A stretch of DNA of 56,026 nt from assembly GCF_027533625.1 (NCBI RefSeq), contig NZ_JAQAGZ010000035.1:1-56026 (forward strand). Reading direction: 5' to 3'. The translations under genes were made by a program, and so were the position numbers. Source of the DNA: Paenibacillus gyeongsangnamensis. Lineage in GTDB: Bacteria; Bacillota; Bacilli; Paenibacillales; NBRC-103111. The notes under the pieces were generated by a model. That model ran no database searches. It had not been told where the DNA came from and saw nothing but the letters and a program-made list of their open reading frames with translations. This document shows, one piece after another, positions 17,854-26,472 of the stretch (its first letter is position 1; each line of letters starts with the position of its first letter).

Positions 17854-18616
17854 GCAAGTTCTCCTTTCCGCGTCCTCCCAGCGTTTGACGGAACCGATAG
17901 GAATCGCCGTCAAAAAGGAGAATGTGCGAGTGATGGGTCAGCCGATCAAGCAGGGCTGTGGTCAGCGCAGGGTCGCCAAATACATCCACCCAGCGAGAAA
18001 ACTCCAGGTTGGAAGTGATGACAAGGCTGCCCTGCTCATAGCGCTGAGAGATGAATTGAAAGAGCAGTTTGCCGCCTTCGCCTAGTGGCACATAGCCGAG
18101 TTCGTCGAGAATCACTAGCGCGAACTTATCCCAGCTCTTCAGGTACCGGGGAAGACGATACTCGGACTGCGCCAGTTGGAGCTCTTGAATCAGCTGCATG
18201 ACAGGCGTGAACCGGACGCGGTAGCCTTCAAGCATGGCGCCCATTCCGATGGCGGTTGCAATATGGCTCTTCCCAGTGCCAGGTCTGCCAATGCAAATGA
18301 CGTTCTCACGCCTTGGGATGAACGTTCCTTGTGCAAGCTGCTCCACCTTCATCTTAGGAAGCTTTGGGATGTGGGTGAATTCGAATTCCTGCAGCGTCTT
18401 AGGCTTCGGGAATTTCGCTTGACGCAGGAGCTGCAGCTGCTTCTGCTCTTGCTTCTTGCTTACTTCGTGTTCCAGGCAGGACGCCAGAAATTGAAGATGA
18501 TCCGCGTTCTGCTCCAGTGCATCTCGTAAAAGTTCTGGGTAATGCCGGAGGAGACTCGGCATGCGGAGCTGTCCGCATGCGATGTCGATACGGGCTTGGG
18601 TGACAGCGGAAGTCAT
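17846..18616 (-). CDS. istB: IS21-family helper ATPase IstB
   Basis: This encodes 256 residues of the AAA+ helper ATPase related to DnaC/DnaA. Walker A is GRPGTGKSHIATAIG (near residue 107) and Walker B is FALVILDELGYVPL. A box with SLVITSNLEFSRW follows. IstB bends and marks target DNA and recruits the IstA transposase. Its ATG shares one base with the istA stop codon (TAATG), the translationally coupled arrangement usual in this family. It appears intact. Confidence 0.96.
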   Translation of the reverse strand: MTSAVTQARIDIACGQLRMPSLLRHYPELLRDALEQNADHLQFLASCLEHEVSKKQEQKQLQLLRQAKFPKPKTLQEFEFTHIPKLPKMKVEQLAQGTFIPRRENVICIGRPGTGKSHIATAIGMGAMLEGYRVRFTPVMQLIQELQLAQSEYRLPRYLKSWDKFALVILDELGYVPLGEGGKLLFQFISQRYEQGSLVITSNLEFSRWVDVFGDPALTTALLDRLTHHSHILLFDGDSYRFRQTLGGRGKENLRE

Positions 18617-20052
18617 TATCCCACCTCCTGCAAGAGTTGATCATACTGCGCCACATGAGCGGGAGTCGTTACAATTCGGTTTACCTCGTTTGCGTGGCAG
18701 ATCGCCGGATTCAATCGTTTCTGAACCGACGACGCGGTGATCTCTGCGATATCCATCGATTCTAGCGCCATCGTCAGTTCCGAAAGGGAGTGCTCGCGTA
18801 AGAGCAGCAGCACGAGTAAGAAATCTTTGTAGCCTCGGGTATGGGCCTGCGTCAAATGGGCTCTAAGCTTACCAAATATGGGCGGCAGTTGGCGTACGAC
18901 AGAGGCGTTCGTGACGGCATGAGGTTTGCGCTCCAGCGCCGTCAGATAGTGGCCGATCTCCATTCGCACCTCGCCTCGCTGGTAGCATCGCGCATGCGTT
19001 GCTACAACCTCGCTGCTGGCGATGAAATCGATCCGATCGACATACGCCTTGGCCATAATCATCTGACCCGTGTACTGACAGGGCACGGAATATTGGATTC
19101 GGTCGACGGTAGCCAGAGCATAGCTATTCACCTTGACCGGCACAGGACGGGCGGAAGAGAACACCGCTGCCGGAAGCGACCGCAGAGCCGCCTGCTCGAT
19201 CTCCCAAGCCTCGGCGTATTTCACCCGTATTCGATCGCACCAGCGAAGCAAGTAGGCGTTGAGCTCGTCCCACGACGCAAACGAGGGAACCGGCACCAGT
19301 GCGCGGCTGCGAACATATTTCACGAGTGACTCGACCGTGCCTTTCTCATTGCCGTGAGCAGGCTGGCAGAAATGGCTGTCAAACAGATAATGGGCGCGCA
19401 GGCCGGAGAACCAAGCATGCTCTTCCCGCTCAGGCCCGGCGAGCACCTTTACTACTTGCGTGGTCGCGTTGTCGTACAAGCCCTCCCTAGGAATACCACC
19501 AAAGTAAGCAAAGCCTCGTACATGTCCTTCCAAGAAGGCTTCCAGACGCTCTGTTGGAAAGGCGATCACGAACGGGACGAGGCTGTACTTGAGACGCATG
19601 CAGAACAGGCACACCTTCGTACGCTCGCCGTTCAGGTCGACTTCTGCATGACCAAAATCAACCTGCATCTGCTCGCCGGGGTTCGCTTCCAGCTTGAGAT
19701 AGCATTCGGATTGTGTCCCGCGGAGCTTCCGAATGTAATGGCGAACCGTCGATTCCCCGCCGGTAAACCCGTATTCATCCGTTAAGCGTTCATAAATTCT
19801 GGCTGCGGTATGGCGCTCCTTTACAGGCGCTGTTTTATCTTCATCCAGCCACTCCTTGATCACTTCCCGGTACGGATCCATCACCGGACAGGGTCGCTCT
19901 TGTTGCCGGGTGTAGGCGGGGATATCCGCATCCACCAGTAGCTTTCGTACCGTTTGTCTTGCGATTTTCAGTTGCGTGCTCAGCCGCCGTATGGACCACC
20001 CGTCGACAAAATGCTTCTTTCGGACATACTCTTTGTCTACCATGCCGTACAT
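18616..20052 (-). CDS. istA: IS21-family transposase IstA
   Basis: This encodes 478 residues from the ATG at 20052, supported by GGGGAAAGG just upstream (a longer frame to 20115 lacks one). The order is an N-terminal helix-turn-helix (YVRKKHFVDGWSIRRLSTQL), a second HTH region, and an rve/DDE integrase core with Asp in QMQVDFGHAEV, Asp in GLYDNATTQ and Glu in EKGTVESLVKYV. The C-terminal Mu-transposase-like beta domain is around SYALATVDRIQYSVP. It cuts and joins the element ends. It appears intact, so the element may still be mobile. Confidence 0.96.
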   Translation of the reverse strand: MYGMVDKEYVRKKHFVDGWSIRRLSTQLKIARQTVRKLLVDADIPAYTRQQERPCPVMDPYREVIKEWLDEDKTAPVKERHTAARIYERLTDEYGFTGGESTVRHYIRKLRGTQSECYLKLEANPGEQMQVDFGHAEVDLNGERTKVCLFCMRLKYSLVPFVIAFPTERLEAFLEGHVRGFAYFGGIPREGLYDNATTQVVKVLAGPEREEHAWFSGLRAHYLFDSHFCQPAHGNEKGTVESLVKYVRSRALVPVPSFASWDELNAYLLRWCDRIRVKYAEAWEIEQAALRSLPAAVFSSARPVPVKVNSYALATVDRIQYSVPCQYTGQMIMAKAYVDRIDFIASSEVVATHARCYQRGEVRMEIGHYLTALERKPHAVTNASVVRQLPPIFGKLRAHLTQAHTRGYKDFLLVLLLLREHSLSELTMALESMDIAEITASSVQKRLNPAICHANEVNRIVTTPAHVAQYDQLLQEVG

Positions 20053-20106
20053 ATCCTTTCCCCCTGGCTGCTGATCTAGATTCAGCATAACAGGGACTTG
20101 GATCGA

Positions 20107-20169
20107 GGTGGTCAACTTTTACATTAGCGCGCGCTATGTATGTGGTACACTTTTAGATTAGCAAATACA
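20107..20169. repeat. right-end IstA-binding repeats and terminal repeat
   Basis: Two inverted copies of the CTAATxTAAAAGT(TG)ACCACC motif and the terminal CAAATACA mirror the left end at 15,595-15,649. Confidence 0.75.
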
Positions 20170-20590
20170 ATATAGCACTTCCCAGTTTCCTAACGATGCA
20201 CGCTTCTACAGGTTGGCTAAAAAACAACCAGATATGTCCTCCATTCCCCGAACGAGATCGTTCAAGGGATGCAGGGATACGCCATTCCTTACAAGTTTCC
20301 ATTACCGCGACGGCGTCTTGTTGCCAATTCTGCTTATCGAAATCCATTGCAAGAAACCAACAGGTTTCGTCTTGAAGCATGGGGTAGACACCAATGGTGC
20401 GGTTTACTTTCGCATCAAGGTGCCGGGCGATTATTTCATCTGTAATGGATTCAAATGCTTGTTGGATACATTCAGAACATATGATTTGCGGCTTTTTGCA
20501 AACAGACGCCCACTCCTTCTGACACGCAGGAGAATAACCCGATTTACCGGCTTTGTTCGTCCACCGCACCGGGTATATTACAGAAACTAT
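20170..20590 (-). pseudogene. TOTE-type primase-helicase, N-terminal part (5' truncated)
   Basis: The minus strand encodes the front of the archaeo-eukaryotic primase domain. It includes RWTNKAGKSGYSPACQKEW, a zinc-type Cys pair ICSECIQQAF, the metal-binding hhhDhD motif WFLAMDFDKQNW and the sxH motif SRSGNGGHIWLFF, ending at RKLGSAIL at the IS21 insertion. Homology begins only at about YPVRW, with a stop codon just upstream, so the first 40-60 residues and the promoter are gone. It is one gene with 14544-15594. Confidence 0.85.
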
Positions 20591-20781
20591 TTATAATCAA
20601 AAGAGCCCTCTCCATTAAAATCGAGAGGACTCAGACAACGAGATTGATTTGTTAATTAAGGCAACAAAAGACCGTGTTCGCCTGTGAAATGGCTCTTTTC
20701 GTTGTTTTTCTAAACTTAAATATCAACGCTTCACGGAAAAAACGTGCATTTTCCGTGCCCTCCCGTCAAAGCTTGGCCCCT
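20591..20781. other. gap between primase remnant and GH2 gene
   Basis: No gene was seen. CACGGAAAA/TTTTCCGTG (20,733-20,758) can fold and may end transcription of the glycosidase gene, but lacks a T run on the minus strand. Confidence 0.35.
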
Positions 20782-22488
20782 TTATCGTTCAGAACGATAA
20801 ATCTCCTTCACCAACCGGTAAGCCAGCTTAGGCTTGCGGTACTCATTCAACAGCCCTTTATTGTTAAAGCTCCGCGCACGGTCGCGGAAGTAAGGACGGT
20901 CGCTTCGCACTTCGACGCGGATATCGGCGAAGTGCCAAATCAAGGTACCCACGATGCGCGGGTCCTCGCGGAAAATCTTCAGCGCCTGCTGCACAACCTC
21001 AGCCTGATAATCCTCGCTGAACAGGCGCGGCTCCCAGCCTGCGTCCCCGAAAATGCCGGCCGCACCGAACTCGCTCATGACCAGAGGCTTCCCGCCCGCA
21101 CCTTGCGCTTCGGCATTACGGTAATAATTTTGCAGCATGTCGCGGAATCCGTCAACATTCCCTTGGTACCAACCATAATATTTATTGATTCCGATGACGT
21201 CGAAGTAAGAAAGTACGATGTCTTCTTCCGGATGCATGGTGGCATAAGTCACCAGACGGCTATCATCCAAGCTGCGGATACAGCCGACGAATTTCTTCGT
21301 GAGCTCCAGCGCCTCCACAGTGCGAGTATCGATTTCGTTATGGGCCCCCCAGAAAATAATGGAGGGATGATGATAGTCGCGGGTAATCATTTCCTCCAGC
21401 ATCCTGACGCCGCGCTCCGCGAATAGAGGACTAGCCAGTGTTTCCGTGCTCATGAAGCAGCCCCACATCGGAATTTCGCTCCACAAGAGCATCCCGTGTT
21501 CGTCCAGCAGGTCGATCCAGAACTGGCTTTGCGGATAGTGCGAGCCGCGGACAATGTTACAGCCCATATCCTTCAGAATCGCCAAATCCTTCAGCATGAG
21601 CTTAGGCGGGAATGCAAAGCCCCACTCCGGATGCTCCTCATGCCGGTTAACCCCTTGCAGATAGAGCTTTTTGCCGTTCAACATAATCTGGCCATTGTCC
21701 ACTTCGACGGTTCGAAATCCTGTCCGGTCGATAAGATCGTCTTCGCCCGCTTGCACAGTAAACGTATATAATTCGGGATGGCCGACGTCCCATTTGCGGA
21801 TATGGGCCAAGCTTCCGCGAAGCGTTAACTGCGCGGATTGTCCTGCAGACAGCTGTACAGTAGAAGCCGGGAATACCAGTCCTTCCGTGGAGGCGTTAAC
21901 GACGATCTCGCTGTCATTCCTGCTTAATGATTTTACCTGCACCTCTAGGGAGATATCCGCTTGATCGTCTGTAAGCTCATAATCGATTTTCAATGAATCG
22001 ATGTAGACATCCGGCAGCTCTTGAAGCTCTACGGAACGAATAATACCTCCGTAAGAATACCAATCCACCACATCGGTAGGCAGCGTTTGCCAGTCCAGCG
22101 TACTGTCTACACGAACAATAAGTTCATGATGTCCTTGCGCCAGATGTGGAAGCAGCGCGCTGAACTGCGTATAGCCGCCAAAATGGTATCCGACATGCCG
22201 GCCGTCTACATATACATCGGCATGATGGAGAATGCCTTCAAATACTAACCGAATGTTGCTTTCCTTTGCAGTATCAAAATAAGTACGGTACCACGCGGAG
22301 CCGATATATTCGAACAAGCCTAATTCGTTATTCCAGCAGGAAGGAACAACTAGTTTGCGGGAACCGGATGGATAATTCTTGTGCCATTCCTCGGTTTGGC
22401 CTACATTGCCGGGATCTGTGACAAAGTCCCATAAGCCGTCCAGCAGACGGGTTTGGCGAAGGATGTGCTGACGAAAAGTGCGAATCAA
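20782..22488 (-). CDS. glycoside hydrolase family 2 (beta-glucuronidase/galactosidase-like)
   Basis: This encodes 568 residues with a jelly-roll sugar-binding domain (RLLDGLWDFVTDP to YRTYFDTA), an Ig-like domain, and a TIM barrel with the GH2 acid/base in WGAHNEIDTRT and the nucleophile in VMSEFGAAG. SHYPQSQFWIDLLDEHGML is a family signature. No signal peptide is seen, so it acts in the cytoplasm on imported glycosides, most like beta-glucuronidases. The TTG at 22488 is chosen as start because GGAAAGGGG lies 9 bases upstream and the protein then begins IRTFRQH, as in relatives. A longer frame to 22557 lacks a site. It is divergent from an AraC regulator that probably controls it. Confidence 0.92.
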   Translation of the reverse strand: MIRTFRQHILRQTRLLDGLWDFVTDPGNVGQTEEWHKNYPSGSRKLVVPSCWNNELGLFEYIGSAWYRTYFDTAKESNIRLVFEGILHHADVYVDGRHVGYHFGGYTQFSALLPHLAQGHHELIVRVDSTLDWQTLPTDVVDWYSYGGIIRSVELQELPDVYIDSLKIDYELTDDQADISLEVQVKSLSRNDSEIVVNASTEGLVFPASTVQLSAGQSAQLTLRGSLAHIRKWDVGHPELYTFTVQAGEDDLIDRTGFRTVEVDNGQIMLNGKKLYLQGVNRHEEHPEWGFAFPPKLMLKDLAILKDMGCNIVRGSHYPQSQFWIDLLDEHGMLLWSEIPMWGCFMSTETLASPLFAERGVRMLEEMITRDYHHPSIIFWGAHNEIDTRTVEALELTKKFVGCIRSLDDSRLVTYATMHPEEDIVLSYFDVIGINKYYGWYQGNVDGFRDMLQNYYRNAEAQGAGGKPLVMSEFGAAGIFGDAGWEPRLFSEDYQAEVVQQALKIFREDPRIVGTLIWHFADIRVEVRSDRPYFRDRARSFNNKGLLNEYRKPKLAYRLVKEIYRSER

Positions 22489-22601
22489 AGGAAAAAGCCC
22501 CTTTCCTGTCTGTTTCGTAAAGCGTATCATGGAGGAATGGGGTTCCGCTATGGACAAAGCATTTTAGAATTTGTCAAAATCGCTTTACGGGTGGTGCAAG
22601 A

Positions 22602-23420
22602 ATGGAAAACAAAGCGCACAGAATATATCATCTGCGTCTCACCTATGAGAAGCTTCCCGTTCCGGGCTGGAAGGATATACGGAATACAGTGGATGTTCAT
22701 TCGCTGTATTGGATTATGAGCGGCGAGGGTGAATTCTCGTATTCGCCTGAGGAGAAGTCCATTAAGGTGAAGACCGGGACGCTGCTGTACCTGAAGCCCG
22801 GCTTTTCGCTGACGATGTCGTCCTCCGTTGACCAGCCTCTTTATATCCGCATGCTATTATTTGATGCCTTCGATGTGCCCTATGAGCAGCAAGCTTGGCA
22901 GAAGCCTGTGTATTTGGACACGCTTCACCTGCCGTTCATCAAGCAGTATTCCCAGGAGCAGGCGATTTGGATTCATGAGCAATTCAAGCAATTGTGGTCG
23001 ATCCAAAGCATGGATCCGCATGAAAGGCAGGCGGAATTTCAATATTTGCTTTCGAGGCTGCTTCACTACATGCGGGATACGAACGCATTGACGGACCCGT
23101 ATATGAAAGCTTTTGAGCAAGCGAAGTTTTGGATGGAAACCTGCTACAACCGCCCTCTCAAGATGGAGGAGCTGGCGCGGAGCTTTCACATCTCAGTGTC
23201 ACAGCTGCGCAAAATGTTCGTGCAGCACACAGGCCTTCCCCCCAAGGAATACTTGAACCGGATTCGGAATGAGAAAGCCAAAACCCTGCTGCTGCTGACG
23301 GAGGAGCCGATGAAAGCGATCGCGTCCGCCTGCGGCTTTACCGATGAATTTCATTTCAGCAAGATGTTCCGGGCATGGAATGAGGTTTCGCCGGCCCGCT
23401 TTAGGGCTTTATATAAGTGA
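22602..23420 (+). CDS. AraC-family transcriptional regulator
   Basis: This encodes 272 residues. The N-terminal cupin-like sensor (about 20-140; WIMSGEGEFSYSPEEKSIKV, LLYLKPGFSLTM) probably binds a sugar. The C-terminal pair of helix-turn-helix motifs (about 175-270) includes LARSFHISVSQLRKMFVQHT and the AraC signature ACGFTDEFHFSKMFRAW. The 113-base gap to the GH2 start suggests it activates that gene. Only a weak GGGTGG ribosome site is seen. Confidence 0.93.
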   Translation: MENKAHRIYHLRLTYEKLPVPGWKDIRNTVDVHSLYWIMSGEGEFSYSPEEKSIKVKTGTLLYLKPGFSLTMSSSVDQPLYIRMLLFDAFDVPYEQQAWQKPVYLDTLHLPFIKQYSQEQAIWIHEQFKQLWSIQSMDPHERQAEFQYLLSRLLHYMRDTNALTDPYMKAFEQAKFWMETCYNRPLKMEELARSFHISVSQLRKMFVQHTGLPPKEYLNRIRNEKAKTLLLLTEEPMKAIASACGFTDEFHFSKMFRAWNEVSPARFRALYK

Positions 23421-23456
23421 GCAATCTATAGACCGGGGATGTAATCGTGAAATAAA

Positions 23457-24112
23457 TTAATCCATTAAGGTACCACCATTAACTTCGATCATTTCTCCTG
23501 TGATATAATCGGCTGCTGGTGATGTTAAAAATACTACCGCACCCACGCATTCTTCCGGGGTCCCTTCACGACCCAGAGGAATGCCTTTTAGCATTTGTTC
23601 ACGAAGGACCTCCGGCGTATAGCGCTCATGGAAAGGCGTAGTGATCACGCCGGGTGCAATGCCGTTTACCAAAAATACCGAAAGGCGCGAGTTCCTTGGC
23701 CAAGCCCTTTGTGAATGTACTCACCGCGCCTTTGGAAGAAGCATAAGCGATAGATCCGCCACCCCCACCGTTTCTTGCTGCCTGTGAGGAAATATTAATA
23801 ATTTTACCGGCACCTTGTTTTTTCATGATCGGGATCGCTTTACGTGCGCAAAGAAATACCGATTTGGTATTTACCGCAAAAATCCGATCCCATAATTCTT
23901 CCGACATTTCTTCTATGGAACACCGTTGAATCAGGGCTCCAGCATTATTGACGAGAATATCCAGTTTCCCATATGTGGATAACGTCCCCTCAAAAAGGGT
24001 ATCTACCCCCGCGCTGTCGGATACATCCGCCTGAATGGCAATGGCCTCTCCTCCCTGCTCACGGATCAAATTCACCAATGCAAATGCCTGTTCAGAGCTG
24101 TTGTTATAATTT
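23457..24112 (-). pseudogene. short-chain dehydrogenase, 5' truncated and frameshifted
   Basis: The minus strand encodes most of an SDR oxidoreductase: NYNNSSEQA, QADVSDSAG, LDILVNNAGAL, the catalytic Ser-Tyr-Lys in INISSQAARNGG and IAYASSKGAV, and the end YITGEMIEVNGG. The N-terminal cofactor motif TGxxxGIG is missing, because the gene is cut where the aldo/keto reductase stop codon begins. A run of five T residues (23671-23675 on the plus strand as A) has one base too many, which separates ELAPFGI from LVNGIAPGV. The two fragments would otherwise join perfectly. A paralogous, also broken SDR lies at 36779-37245. Confidence 0.85.
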
Positions 24113-25086
24113 TACCAAATCGGCACGAAGCCATTGATTTCCTCAAGAATGGCATCAACTTCTTTCAGAACATCCGTGGTAAGCTCAACTGCGCTGGCCT
24201 GAACGTTTTCTTCCACCTGCGAAACACGGCTTGCTCCTACAATAGCGGAGCTGACTCCTGGCTGCCTTAATACCCAGGCAATTGCAAGCTGAGACAGCTT
24301 CAGTCCCAAGTCTGAGGCAATACCATCCAATTTGCCCACACAGTGTAAAACTTCATCCTTCAGATAACTGTTGATCCAACGGTTAATTTCATCGTTGGCT
24401 GCGCGGCTGTCGGGAGGAATCGCTTGGCCTTTCTTATACTTCCCACTTAAAATACCCTGCGCAAGCGGTGAAAAGACCACTTGGCCCAATCCTTCCTTAT
24501 CGCATACAGGCAGTAAGTCTTTTTCGATATACCGGACCAGCATATTATAGATCGGTTGGTTCGATATGAGCGGACGAAGGTTCAGCTTTCTTCCGATATG
24601 CGTCGCGTTCGTAATTTGTACGGCGCTCCATTCGCTGACGCCGGCATATAAAATTTTACCCTGGGTGACCAAATCATCAAGTGCCCGCAAAGTTTCATCA
24701 AGCGGTGTATCCGTATCGTACCGGTGGCATTGATAGAGATCAATGTACTCGACTCCCAAACGCTTCAAGCTCGCTTCACACTGCTCCACAATATGTTTTC
24801 TCGATAAGCCCCTGTCATTTGGTCCCTCTCCCATGGGGAAAAAGACTTTGGTAGCCAGCACATAGCTGTTCCTTGGAAAAGCTTCCAACGCTTTCCCCAC
24901 GACAATTTCGGATTCGCCTCTATTATACGCGTTGGCCGTATCGAAGAAATTGACGCCTTTTTCATAAGCATATTTAATGCAATCGACAGCCGTTTGCTGC
25001 TCAACCGCCGTACCGTATGTCAGCCAGCTTCCCAATCCGACTTCACTTACTTTCAATCCGCTTCTGCCTAATTTCCGGTATTTCAT
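24112..25086 (-). CDS. aldo/keto reductase (Kv-beta/YghZ-like)
   Basis: This encodes 324 residues with the aldo/keto reductase barrel: MKYRKLGRSGLKVSEVGLG at the start, Asp and Tyr in FDTANAYNRGESE, Lys in LATKVFFPMG, His in LYQCHRYD, and the cofactor-binding tail SSAIVGASRVSQVEENV. It is closest in style to the K-channel beta-subunit-like group that reduces small aldehydes such as methylglyoxal with NADPH. GGAGG precedes ATG. The stop codon lies at the truncation point of the broken SDR. Confidence 0.92.
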   Translation of the reverse strand: MKYRKLGRSGLKVSEVGLGSWLTYGTAVEQQTAVDCIKYAYEKGVNFFDTANAYNRGESEIVVGKALEAFPRNSYVLATKVFFPMGEGPNDRGLSRKHIVEQCEASLKRLGVEYIDLYQCHRYDTDTPLDETLRALDDLVTQGKILYAGVSEWSAVQITNATHIGRKLNLRPLISNQPIYNMLVRYIEKDLLPVCDKEGLGQVVFSPLAQGILSGKYKKGQAIPPDSRAANDEINRWINSYLKDEVLHCVGKLDGIASDLGLKLSQLAIAWVLRQPGVSSAIVGASRVSQVEENVQASAVELTTDVLKEVDAILEEINGFVPIW

Positions 25087-25133
25087 ATGGGTTCCTCCTT
25101 GTTATTGATAAACGCCAAGCTTATCCGGTGAAA

Positions 25134-25973
25134 TTAGCTGCGCTGTGTTTGTTCGAGCCTTGGCATTCTAAGTTTAAAGAAATCATTGTTTTGCAATTCG
25201 TTTGCCTTATCCACAAGATTAGTCACATCGTCATACACGGATAAAATCCGGCCGTGGTAGTCATCGAGTTTGCCCTGGGCCAGTTGATAAGCCAATTCAG
25301 GCGCCCAAGTGAGTGGAACGTCCTTCTTTTCTTCGAAAGCTTGGGAAATACGTGGAAAATACTTCCTCCCGGCCTTAGTTTCCCTTTGAAACTTAGTCAT
25401 GTCGGTATCATTCAATCCGGGATTTAAGGAGAAGGCCCTTACACCGCTGCCTTCCAGTTCCGCATCGAGATTTTCCGTCAGTCTGGCAATGGCGGTCTTG
25501 GAAGTGCCGTAGCCGTTACCGTATTTAAATTCACCGATCGTTCCGCCGCCTACGACATTTATGATCCTTCCGTGTCCTTTCTCCAACATGACGGGAACGG
25601 CGGCTTGAATGCCGTAAAAAGTGCCGAATATATTGGTAGTCACATCATTCAACCATATCTCAGGGTCAACTTCCCATGTAGGACCTATCGCTTCAAAAGC
25701 ACCTGCATTATTGATCCAGACATCAATCGTTTCAAACTGTTCCCGTATCCGCCGAACCGCTTCTTCAACCGATTCCTTCTTTTGAACGTCCATCTGAACG
25801 GAAGCGCTACCGGGTGAAAGCTTGCACAGCTGAGTTTCCAGCTCCAATAGTTTGTGCCTGTTCCTGCCTGTCCCAATCACTTTATAACCTCGCTCCGCAA
25901 AATAAAGCGCCATGTTTTTACCGATTCCTCTGGTCGCACCTGTAATCACGACAACCGGTTGCGCTTCTCCCAT
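25134..25973 (-). CDS. short-chain dehydrogenase/reductase
   Basis: This encodes 279 residues. The Rossmann motif TGATRGIG (about residues 11-18), the NAG box WINNAGAFEAIG and the catalytic Ser in the GGGTIGEF region with Tyr-x-x-x-Lys in NGYGTSKTAIARL are visible. The C-terminal 60 residues are longer than in minimal SDRs and carry ELAYQLAQGKLDDYHGRILS. AGGAGGG lies before ATG. Cofactor and substrate cannot be told. It probably forms one unit with the aldo/keto reductase 48 bases downstream. Confidence 0.9.
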   Translation of the reverse strand: MGEAQPVVVITGATRGIGKNMALYFAERGYKVIGTGRNRHKLLELETQLCKLSPGSASVQMDVQKKESVEEAVRRIREQFETIDVWINNAGAFEAIGPTWEVDPEIWLNDVTTNIFGTFYGIQAAVPVMLEKGHGRIINVVGGGTIGEFKYGNGYGTSKTAIARLTENLDAELEGSGVRAFSLNPGLNDTDMTKFQRETKAGRKYFPRISQAFEEKKDVPLTWAPELAYQLAQGKLDDYHGRILSVYDDVTNLVDKANELQNNDFFKLRMPRLEQTQRS

Positions 25974-25999
25974 TTCTGTTCCCTCCTTCTGTAATGTAG

Positions 26000-26390
26000 C
26001 TCAATTCCGCAGGATGCATATTTTAATGATATATGATAATACCGATTATTTTAAGTGCTGAAATATAGTTTAACAAGTTACTTTGAAGTAAGTACAGCAA
26101 TAACATGCTGACTTTCGGCTCTTTTTAAATTTGTTTATTGTAAAATTCTGCAGCTTATTAGGGGTTTTGGTGCAACTATTAAAATGGATCAAAGATAGTC
26201 GCCATATTGTTGCTTGACTATGCTGTTAAACCAAACATTTTATTATTGTATGTGGAAAGGACGGACGAATGAATGCATGAATCCTTCGTCTGTCCTTTTA
26301 ATGGCTGAATTGATTAATAGATTATTTGCCTACAGCTGCTTGCCGGGAAAGGATTCGGCCCTGAACTCACAGATCCTCCTGGAAACACGA
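26000..26390. other. gap with a terminator-like hairpin
   Basis: No gene is supported. The arms AAAGGACGGACGAA (26256-26269) and TTCGTCTGTCCTTT (26285-26298), with one wobble pair, form a strong stem followed on the plus strand by T residues. It may be the old terminator of the phosphoesterase locus from before the GC-rich segment arrived. Confidence 0.45.
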
Positions 26391-26430
26391 AGGCCGTGTC
26401 CCGACCCATTCATGGGTCGGGACACGGCCT
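26391..26430. terminator. perfect 18-bp GC-rich hairpin
   Basis: The arms AGGCCGTGTCCCGACCCA and TGGGTCGGGACACGGCCT are perfectly complementary around a 4-base loop, 43 bases after the stop of the chimeric phosphoesterase. There is no T run on that strand, as is common for actinobacterial terminators, so it may have arrived with the GC-rich DNA. Confidence 0.7.
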
Positions 26431-26472
26431 TTCTGATGCAGGAACGGTCAGTTGTTACTTTCTGTGGTCGAC

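Larger units (their letters stand above)
15595..20169 (-). mobile_element. IS21-family element with an extra passenger segment (4,575 bp)
   Basis: Both ends start with TGTATTTG, followed by the family-typical repeat AATCTAAAAGTTGACC. That repeat occurs twice at the left end (about 15,603 and 15,627) and twice, inverted, at the right end (20,107-20,127 and 20,141-20,161). ATATA is duplicated at the target. The istA/istB genes fill only the right half. The left half holds a YVTN-repeat gene, two intrinsic terminators and a second group of GTCTAAGACTTT-like repeats. Ordinary IS21 elements are about 2-2.6 kb, so roughly 2.2 kb is additional cargo or a nested remnant. Confidence 0.85.

Noticed and set aside
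22565..22590. cre-like site between GH2 and AraC genes
   Set aside because: Three mismatches at defining positions.
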